Origin: an uncultured Collinsella sp.
Lineage (GTDB): Bacteria; Actinomycetota; Coriobacteriia; Coriobacteriales; Coriobacteriaceae
Reading direction: 5' to 3'
Length of the DNA stretch: 9,435 bases
Assembly (NCBI GenBank): GCA_900552295.1
Contig: URZB01000047.1
Span: 1-9,435, forward strand
The position numbers and the translations under genes are program-made. Of this stretch, positions 4,984-9,435 are shown piece after piece; position 1 is the first letter of the stretch, and the number at the start of each line of letters is the position of its first letter. Below the pieces are notes generated by a model, which did not search any database, was not told where the DNA came from, and worked only from the letters and a program-made list of their open reading frames with translations.

Positions 4984-6054
4984 GTGTGCGAACAGTGCCA
5001 AAAAATGTGGGCCGGCGTGGTTCACGCAAAGGACGACATCCGTTTTGAGGAGATCGAAAAGCCCGCGCCCAAAGCGGGTGAGGTCCTCGTCAAGGTCAAA
5101 TACTCGGGCATTTGCGGATCGGATGTTCCGCGCGTCCTGGGTGATGCCTGCCATTACTATCCCAACGTGCTGGGCCATGAGTTCTCGGGCACCATCGCCG
5201 AGGTCGGCGAGGGCGTCGAGAAGCTCAAGGTCGGCGATCGCGTAGCAGGCGCGCCGCTGGTCCCTTGCATGGAGTGCGAGGATTGCCAGCGCGGAGATTA
5301 TTCGCTTTGCAAGCATTACAGCTTTATCGGTACCCGCCAGTTTGGCAGCTTTGCCGAGTACGTGTGCATCCCTGCTGTCTGCGCCGTTAAGTTCGATGAC
5401 TCGGTGAGCTTTGAGCAGGCAGCGTTGATTGAGCCTACCACCATTGCTCTTCACGGCCTTGAGCGTCTTGACTTCAAGGGCGGTAAGACCGTGGCAGTGC
5501 TTGGCGGCGGCACCATTGGAATCATTACGGCACAGTGGGCCCGTGCCTTTGGCGCGCGTGAAGTCACGGTGTTTGATGTGATACCCGAGCGTCTTGAGTT
5601 CGCGCGCCACATGGGCGCCACGAGTACCGTCAATTCTATGGATGACGATTGGCGCGACCAGGTTGCTGCCATCACAGATGGTCGCGGCTACGACTACGTC
5701 TACGAGACGGCCGGTGCTAACGCCACCATGCATATGGTCTTTGAAGTCGTGGGCAATAAGGGCGAGGCGTGCCTCATCGGTAAGCCCACACGCGAGCTCA
5801 CATTTACTGTTGGCGAGTGGGAAAAGCTCAATCGCAAGGAATTTAAACTCACCGGGTCGTGGCTCGGCTACACCGCTCCCTTCCCGGGGCATGAATGGAC
5901 GCTCACAGCCGAGGCTTACAAGAACGGCATGATTCCCTATGACGAGGGGCACATTTTTGCCAAGTATCCGCTCGAGAAGATCTCCGAGGCGTTTGATCAA
6001 TACCGTACCCCCGGTCTTGTCAAAGGCAAGATCCTCATCGACTGCGAGCGCTAA
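4984..6054 (+). CDS. gatD: Galactitol-1-phosphate 5-dehydrogenase, GatD type (zinc-dependent medium-chain dehydrogenase)
   Basis: A 356-residue cytosolic NAD-dependent dehydrogenase, predicted to oxidise galactitol-1-phosphate to tagatose-6-phosphate. Catalytic zinc ligands are Cys44 (ICGSD), His65 and Glu66 (GHEFSG), with Glu150 also likely close to the zinc. Cys95, Cys98, Cys101 and Cys109 form the structural zinc lobe. The Rossmann fold has GGGTIG at 174-179, with Asp198 after the second strand favouring NAD over NADP. Similarity to E. coli GatD as I recall it goes beyond the family core: CGSDVPR, HYYPNVLGHEFSG, and near the C-terminus GSWLGYTAPFPGHEW. The GTG start is set by a perfect ribosome binding site. 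Compared with E. coli GatD, it has a short N-terminal addition containing C-E-Q-C. Sorbitol or other polyol-phosphate dehydrogenases of this family are alternatives. The next gene begins 156 bp downstream. Confidence 0.88.
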   Translation: MCEQCQKMWAGVVHAKDDIRFEEIEKPAPKAGEVLVKVKYSGICGSDVPRVLGDACHYYPNVLGHEFSGTIAEVGEGVEKLKVGDRVAGAPLVPCMECEDCQRGDYSLCKHYSFIGTRQFGSFAEYVCIPAVCAVKFDDSVSFEQAALIEPTTIALHGLERLDFKGGKTVAVLGGGTIGIITAQWARAFGAREVTVFDVIPERLEFARHMGATSTVNSMDDDWRDQVAAITDGRGYDYVYETAGANATMHMVFEVVGNKGEACLIGKPTRELTFTVGEWEKLNRKEFKLTGSWLGYTAPFPGHEWTLTAEAYKNGMIPYDEGHIFAKYPLEKISEAFDQYRTPGLVKGKILIDCER

Positions 6055-6210
6055 AGATGCTCGAGAACGAGTGGGGGAGCAGGGGCTTTGTAACGTATGG
6101 CAGCTTGGTCGCCCTCTCGTCTCCTAAAGAAGGCCATTGGCGCGTGCTGAGCCCAAAGGAGAGCCGGCCGCGAAGCAGCAAAAAGCAATCCAACAAGAAA
6201 GGAAGCAATC

Positions 6211-6891
6211 ATGGAGCCTAAGGATTGGAAAGACGGAGAGAAGATTATCGGCGCTTGCATGAATTGCGCAGATTACAAGAATCTGAGCGCGCTCGTCAAA
6301 GAGCTTGATGAGGCAGGCGTGGACCTGTATCACCTCGACATCATGGACGGCACGTTTGTTCCTAACATCGCGCTGGGTCCGCAGGACGTCAAGGCGATCA
6401 AGGAACTCACCGGCAAGGTCTGCGATGTACACCTGATGGTTCAGGATGCTCCCAAGTACATCGATATGTTTGTTGGGCTGGGCGCACAGATTGTGCATGT
6501 CCATGGCGAAAACGACACCCAGATCACCCGTACCCTTCAGCACATTCGTGACCTCGGTGCCAAGTCGAGCTTGGCTATCAGCCCTTGCACTTCGTTCGAG
6601 ACCATTCAGGAGTCTCTCAACGTCTGCGATTACGTCCTTGTGATGCGCGTGAACCCCGGCTTTGCGGGCCAGAAGGCGCTTTCTTTTGTCGACGAGAAGA
6701 TCAAGAAACTCGTTGAGCACAAGGATGAGTATGGCTACAAAATCCTGGTCGATGGCGGCGTGTCCATGGAGAGCGTGCGCGATCTGTGGAAGGCGGGCGT
6801 CGATGGCTTCTGCCTGGGAAACGCCGGCCTCTTTGGTAAGGACCGCAGCTACAAGGACATTATCGACGAGCTGCGTTCCTATCCTAAGTAA
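6211..6891 (+). CDS. Ribulose-phosphate 3-epimerase family protein (Rpe/AlsE-like ketose-phosphate 3-epimerase)
   Basis: A 226-residue TIM-barrel enzyme that inverts carbon 3 of a ketose phosphate through a metal-bound enediolate. Metal ligands His41, Asp43 (HLDIMDG), His74 (DVHLMV) and Asp181 (DGGV) are all present, and the two Asp residues serve as acid and base. FVPN (49-52) and RVNPGFAGQ (146-154) are family signatures. The usual N-terminal segment PSILSADF is replaced by GACMNCADY (14-22), and the phosphate-binding end reads LGNAGLFG instead of the common GSAIF. Both suggest a divergent subgroup rather than the housekeeping ribulose-5-phosphate enzyme. AlsE, which acts on allulose-6-phosphate, shows that hexulose phosphates can be substrates. 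Here it could act on tagatose-6-phosphate (whose C3 epimer is sorbose-6-phosphate), or on xylulose-5-phosphate if pentitols are also imported. AAAGGA upstream supports the ATG. Fold and reaction type are secure; substrate is unknown. Confidence 0.88.
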   Translation: MEPKDWKDGEKIIGACMNCADYKNLSALVKELDEAGVDLYHLDIMDGTFVPNIALGPQDVKAIKELTGKVCDVHLMVQDAPKYIDMFVGLGAQIVHVHGENDTQITRTLQHIRDLGAKSSLAISPCTSFETIQESLNVCDYVLVMRVNPGFAGQKALSFVDEKIKKLVEHKDEYGYKILVDGGVSMESVRDLWKAGVDGFCLGNAGLFGKDRSYKDIIDELRSYPK

Positions 6892-6947
6892 CGTGATACG
6901 GGCATCTATGTGAATTATGGTCAAAACGTCGGGACCCATTCGCCCAT

Positions 6948-6957
6948 GCACTAGTGC
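6948..6957. promoter_or_regulatory. Perfect 10-bp palindrome GCACTAGTGC upstream of gatB
   Basis: A symmetrical 10-mer in the 271-bp gene-free gap between the epimerase and gatB. It shares GCAC/GTGC half-sites with the palindrome at 1598-1607 but has a different centre. It may be an operator; chance is possible. Confidence 0.22.
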
Positions 6958-6997
6958 GGGCCCCTGCGTTTCGATAACCCCCCCCTGTAATCGAGCG

Positions 6998-7030
6998 AGC
7001 CGCCGATTAGTCAAAAACCGGTCGGCGGCT
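6998..7030 (+). other. Hairpin with perfect 9-bp GC-rich stem in the epimerase-gatB gap
   Basis: AGCCGCCGA (6998-7006) pairs with TCGGCGGCT (7022-7030) around a 15-base loop. No T-tract follows on either strand, so it is not a clear terminator. It may mark an RNA processing point or a pause site. Further on, TATGAT at 7037-7042 resembles a -10 box but lacks a matching -35 box. The rest of the gap shows nothing recognisable apart from a run of C at 6978-6985. Confidence 0.45.
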
Positions 7031-7162
7031 ACTCGGTATGATTGGGCTAAACCGCTCGCAGCCTTCGCCGTATGCTTCAGTCAGCAGATGGGGAGGCGGC
7101 CGAGCCCCACAACAAACCACACCGCGCGAGCTGCGCTCGTGCAAACGCAAGAGGAGAACATC

Positions 7163-7465
7163 ATGGCTAAGAACACGGTTAAGGTACTGGTTGCCTGCGG
7201 AAGCGGCGTCGCAACCTCTACGGTTGCTCAGGCAGAGGTCAAGCAGATTGCCGAGGCTGCCGGCGTTCCGGTCCAGATTTTCAAGGGTACGATCGGCGAG
7301 GTGGGTGTCAAACAGTACGATGTCGATATCGTCTGCACTACCACCAACTACCGCAAGCCGCTTGAGCGCCCCTTCCTGAGCGTCTTTCCGCTCATTAGCG
7401 GCATCAACAAGGACAAGTGCGTCGCTGATCTGACTGCATTGCTCAAAAAGGTCCAGGCCGAGTAA
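7163..7465 (+). CDS. gatB: PTS galactitol-type transporter subunit EIIB
   Basis: A 100-residue cytosolic phosphocarrier that takes phosphate from EIIA onto a cysteine and passes it to the incoming sugar alcohol at EIIC. The active-site loop ACGSGVATST gives Cys12 as the phosphorylated residue. It is followed by the small Rossmann-like EIIB fold, with DVDIVCTT near 54-61. Length and start fit GatB-type EIIB proteins. The ATG at 7163 is chosen because GAGGAG lies just upstream. The frame is open back to 6917, but that stretch is Cys/Pro/Arg-rich, unlike a PTS protein, and would add about 80 residues with no ribosome binding site. EIIB, EIIC and EIIA are separate genes in the order B-C-A; E. coli has A-B-C. 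Galactitol is the best substrate guess, but related Gram-positive systems of this class import pentitols. Confidence 0.92.
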   Translation: MAKNTVKVLVACGSGVATSTVAQAEVKQIAEAAGVPVQIFKGTIGEVGVKQYDVDIVCTTTNYRKPLERPFLSVFPLISGINKDKCVADLTALLKKVQAE

Positions 7466-7483
7466 ACGCGCCTGCCAATAGCC

Positions 7484-7509
7484 GGCACCGCGGGCTGTGT
7501 CGCGGTGCC
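7484..7509 (+). other. Hairpin between gatB and gatC
   Basis: GGCACCGCG (7484-7492) pairs perfectly with CGCGGTGCC (7501-7509) around an 8-base loop, in the 83-bp space between gatB and gatC. No T-tract follows, so full termination is unlikely. Such hairpins in operons can stabilise the upstream message or lower expression of the next gene, which would suit a soluble EIIB needed in excess over a membrane EIIC. Confidence 0.5.
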
Positions 7510-7548
7510 AAAGCAATCCCCCCACCATTAACCCCTTAGGAGAATCTC

Positions 7549-8811
7549 ATGGATATCGCGCTCTCCTTTTTTAAGGAGTTCATCAATCTGGGCGCTTCGG
7601 TTATGCTGCCCGTCGTTATCGCCCTTCTGGGCCTGTTCTTTAGGATGAAGCCTAGCCAAGCCGTCCGCGCTGGCCTTTTGGTTGGTATCGGCTTTCAGGG
7701 CGTGGTGCTCACCATCAACTTTCTGCTGAGCACCATCCAGCCTGCGCTCGATTACTATACGGCCATGGGATCGGGCTACGATGTGGCCGAAATCGGCTTT
7801 GCCGCTCTGGGCGGTGCGAGCTGGACCACGCCGTTTGCCGTGTTTGCCATTCCCGCCATCGTGATCATTAACATTATCTTGCTGCGCCTCAAGGTGACCA
7901 AGGTGCTCAATGTCGACATCTGGAACTTTATGCACTTCTTGGTGCCGGGCGCCCTTGCCTACGTGCTTTTTGGCAATGCGATAATTGGCTTTCTCGTCGC
8001 GGTCGCCCTTTCTGTTGTGACGCTCTTTGCGGCCGAAAAGGTTGCGCCCAAGTGGGGCGAGTTCTTTGGCCTTGACGGTACGGCTTGCACCTGCCTTGGC
8101 TACATCGTTTACGAGTATCCCATGGCTGCTGCCATCAACTGGGTTATCGATCATATTCCCGGTCTAAATAAGATTGACCTCGACTTAGACACCCTTTCCC
8201 AAAAGATCGGTATCTTGGGCGACCCCGCGATTATCGGCCTGTTTGTGGGCGGCTTTCTGGGTCTTATGACGCAGCAGGATGCGGCCACCATCATCAAGAT
8301 GTGCGCAGGCATGGCAGCCGTTATGGTGCTGCTCCCGCGTATGGTTGCCATCATGATGGAGGGCCTCGCTCCCATCGGCGCCGGCGCTAACGAGTTTGTG
8401 AAGAATCATATCGACCCCGATGCGAACATTTATGTGGGCATGGATATTGCGCTTGCTCTGGGCGACCCGTGCTGCATTACCTGCACGGCTATCATGATTC
8501 CCGTGACGGTGGGCCTGGCCTTCCTTGTCCCTGACATGCGCTTCTTCCCGGCGGCGATTTTGGCCGAGGTCTGCTACGTTGCGCCTATGGCCGTGCTCGC
8601 CAGCAAGGGCAACGTCTTCCGTACACTTGTCTGCATGGCCGTGTTCATGTATCTCATGCTCTTCTTTGCTAATATGTTTGCGCCTTACGCGACGCAGATG
8701 CTTACGGCTTGTGGCATCGATGCCGGCGGCCACATGGTTACCGCGTCGCACTTTGGTTATAACCCCGGCAATCTGATCGTGTCCTTTATCGCTAAGGCCA
8801 TGGGCATCTAG
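7549..8811 (+). CDS. gatC: PTS galactitol-type transporter subunit EIIC (membrane permease)
   Basis: A 420-residue inner-membrane protein that binds and translocates the sugar alcohol while it is phosphorylated by EIIB. Many long hydrophobic segments are visible, among them about 15-32, 40-62, 95-113, 131-160, 226-241, 252-268, 312-328, 333-352 and 356-378. Stretches shared with E. coli GatC as I recall it include NVDIWN (121-126), EGLAPI (271-276) and GNVFRTL (354-360), and the FFGLDG segment (172-177) matches its FFELEG. It is about 30 residues shorter than the E. coli protein, mainly at the C-terminal tail. Where E. coli has DPALLLGH, this protein reads DIALALGD followed by PCCITC, and TACTC occurs at 178-182; these changes may affect specificity. 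TTAGGAGA just upstream supports the ATG. gatA starts 11 bp after the stop codon, so the two are co-transcribed. Confidence 0.93.
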   Translation: MDIALSFFKEFINLGASVMLPVVIALLGLFFRMKPSQAVRAGLLVGIGFQGVVLTINFLLSTIQPALDYYTAMGSGYDVAEIGFAALGGASWTTPFAVFAIPAIVIINIILLRLKVTKVLNVDIWNFMHFLVPGALAYVLFGNAIIGFLVAVALSVVTLFAAEKVAPKWGEFFGLDGTACTCLGYIVYEYPMAAAINWVIDHIPGLNKIDLDLDTLSQKIGILGDPAIIGLFVGGFLGLMTQQDAATIIKMCAGMAAVMVLLPRMVAIMMEGLAPIGAGANEFVKNHIDPDANIYVGMDIALALGDPCCITCTAIMIPVTVGLAFLVPDMRFFPAAILAEVCYVAPMAVLASKGNVFRTLVCMAVFMYLMLFFANMFAPYATQMLTACGIDAGGHMVTASHFGYNPGNLIVSFIAKAMGI

Positions 8812-8822
8812 GGAGGTGCGCA

Positions 8823-9308
8823 ATGAGTGAGAACATCTCTGCTTCTGCGCAACATGCCGGGTCGTCTGAGCAAACCAAGGGCTTCATCGCTATCGAGGGG
8901 GCATCGACGACGGCCGTCGAGGCAATCCGTCTCTGTGGCGCTGCGCTCGAAAGTGCCGGCTATGTGACCGATGCGTTTGCCCAGGGTTGCATCGATCGCG
9001 AGGCCGACTATCCTACGGGCATTTGCACCCAGATCCCCGTGGCGCTCCCGCATTGCAAGTCCGAGGCTATTCTCAAGAGCGCCCTATGCTATGCGCGCTT
9101 GGCCGAGCCAGTGGAGTTCAGGCGTATGGATGATGACGAGGAGACGGTCAAGACCCGCCATATCTTCAATCTTGCCATAGCCCCAGGCGACCATCTGGAG
9201 TTTTTGGCAAAGACCATGCAGCTTCTGGCGGATGATCAGGTGCTATGCAAATTTGATCAGATGCCGATTGACCAGGTCGCAGCCTATCTGCAAGAAAAAC
9301 TCGGCTAA
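8823..9308 (+). CDS. gatA: PTS galactitol-type transporter subunit EIIA
   Basis: A 161-residue cytosolic protein of the fructose/mannitol-type EIIA family (PTS_EIIA_2). It receives phosphate from HPr on a histidine and gives it to Cys12 of EIIB. The active site is YPTGICTQIPVALPHCKSE, with His77 as the phosphorylated residue. PHC followed by KSA and the RRMDDDEE stretch resemble E. coli GatA (PHC, KSS, QQADDD) more than fructose-specific EIIA. An N-terminal tail of about 18 residues rich in Ser, Ala and Gln precedes the domain, making it slightly longer than the E. coli protein. The ribosome binding site GGGAGG overlaps the stop codon of gatC, so the two genes are probably translationally linked. 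Confidence 0.92.
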   Translation: MSENISASAQHAGSSEQTKGFIAIEGASTTAVEAIRLCGAALESAGYVTDAFAQGCIDREADYPTGICTQIPVALPHCKSEAILKSALCYARLAEPVEFRRMDDDEETVKTRHIFNLAIAPGDHLEFLAKTMQLLADDQVLCKFDQMPIDQVAAYLQEKLG

Positions 9309-9326
9309 GCTGTAATCGTTGATTTT

Positions 9327-9356
9327 CGCACGGGCCCCTCGGCCCGTGCGAGTTTG
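9327..9356 (+). terminator. Terminator-like hairpin after gatA
   Basis: CGCACGGGCC (9327-9336) pairs perfectly with GGCCCGTGCG (9341-9350) around a 4-base loop, 18 bases after the gatA stop. The sequence after it, AGTTTGTGTG, has only a poor T-tract. Placement and stem strength make it the likely end of the PTS transcript, perhaps with some read-through. Confidence 0.65.
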
Positions 9357-9376
9357 TGTGCGGGGAGGCACGTGAG

Positions 9377-9392
9377 ATGAAAAAGCGCAGCG
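9377..9392 (+). CDS. Start of an unidentified gene, cut off by adapter sequence
   Basis: ATG at 9377 follows a GGGGAGG ribosome binding site (9362-9368) at slightly long spacing. It encodes only M-K-K-R-S before genomic sequence ends. The basic start could belong to an exported or many other kinds of protein. No function can be assigned. Confidence 0.35.
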
Positions 9393-9435
9393 CTGTCTCT
9401 TATACACATCTCCGAGCCCACGAGACGGAGCTACA
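9393..9435 (+). other. Illumina Nextera adapter read-through (not genomic)
   Basis: From 9393 to 9411 the sequence is CTGTCTCTTATACACATCT, the reverse complement of the Tn5 mosaic end used in Nextera libraries. Bases 9412-9426 continue with CCGAGCCCACGAGAC, the Nextera read-2 adapter. Bases 9427-9434 (GGAGCTAC) sit exactly at the i7 index position, and I recall this as a Nextera XT index (N718). The final A matches the first base of the P7 tail. This is library DNA that should have been trimmed. Confidence 0.97.

Noticed and set aside
4767..5048. Small plus-strand frame (93 codons) in the lacC-gatD gap
   Set aside because: It runs across the terminator-like hairpin and into gatD in another frame, has no ribosome binding site and resembles no known protein.
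6917..7162. Upstream extension of gatB, which would add about 80 residues
   Set aside because: The extension crosses a hairpin, has non-PTS composition and no ribosome binding site, while GAGGAG lies just before the ATG at 7163, giving a normal EIIB length.
9393..9411. Tn5 mosaic end, considered as a natural transposon end
   Set aside because: It is followed at once by the synthetic Nextera read-2 adapter and an index, so it comes from library preparation.

Overview
The window reads as one short draft-assembly contig from a GC-rich bacterium. Codon use, gene style and strong AGGAG-type ribosome binding sites suggest an Actinomycetota gut anaerobe of the Coriobacteriia, such as Collinsella. 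This is an impression from the sequence, not a database result. The left edge lies inside an IS3-family insertion sequence, a common place for assemblies to break. The last 43 bases are Illumina Nextera adapter plus index, not genome, so real sequence ends at about 9392.

Layout: 1-550 is the 3' end of an IS3/IS150-type element with its right terminal repeat. On the minus strand at 576-1379 is a DeoR/GlpR-family repressor, separated by a 335-bp divergent control region from a plus-strand series of eight genes. These are a GatY/KbaY-type class II ketose-bisphosphate aldolase (1715-2572, followed by a strong terminator), a LacX-type aldose-1-epimerase-like protein (2747-3628), a LacC-type tagatose-6-phosphate kinase (3709-4644), a GatD-type galactitol-1-phosphate 5-dehydrogenase (4984-6054), a ribulose/hexulose-phosphate 3-epimerase (6211-6891), and galactitol-type PTS components EIIB (7163-7465), EIIC (7549-8811) and EIIA (8823-9308). 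A terminator-like hairpin follows, then the first five codons of another gene.

Together these encode an apparently complete hexitol route. EIIA/EIIB/EIIC import and phosphorylate galactitol to galactitol-1-phosphate. GatD oxidises it to tagatose-6-phosphate. LacC phosphorylates that to tagatose-1,6-bisphosphate, and the aldolase splits it to dihydroxyacetone phosphate and glyceraldehyde-3-phosphate. The locus mixes parts that enteric bacteria keep in gat operons (GatY, GatD, GatABC) with parts that Gram-positive cocci keep in lac operons (LacC, LacX). It also adds a 3-epimerase whose substrate is not obvious. A GatZ-like subunit and LacAB are absent from the window. The genes are not one tight operon: there is a strong terminator after the aldolase, hairpins and palindromes in the long gaps before gatD and gatB, and a hairpin between gatB and gatC. 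This suggests several transcription or processing units.

I found no tRNA, rRNA, CRISPR or clearly novel defence or regulatory system. The points most worth a second look are the hybrid Lac/Gat pathway with its extra epimerase, the duplicated ribosome-binding-site block before lacC, the control-region palindromes, and the adapter contamination.
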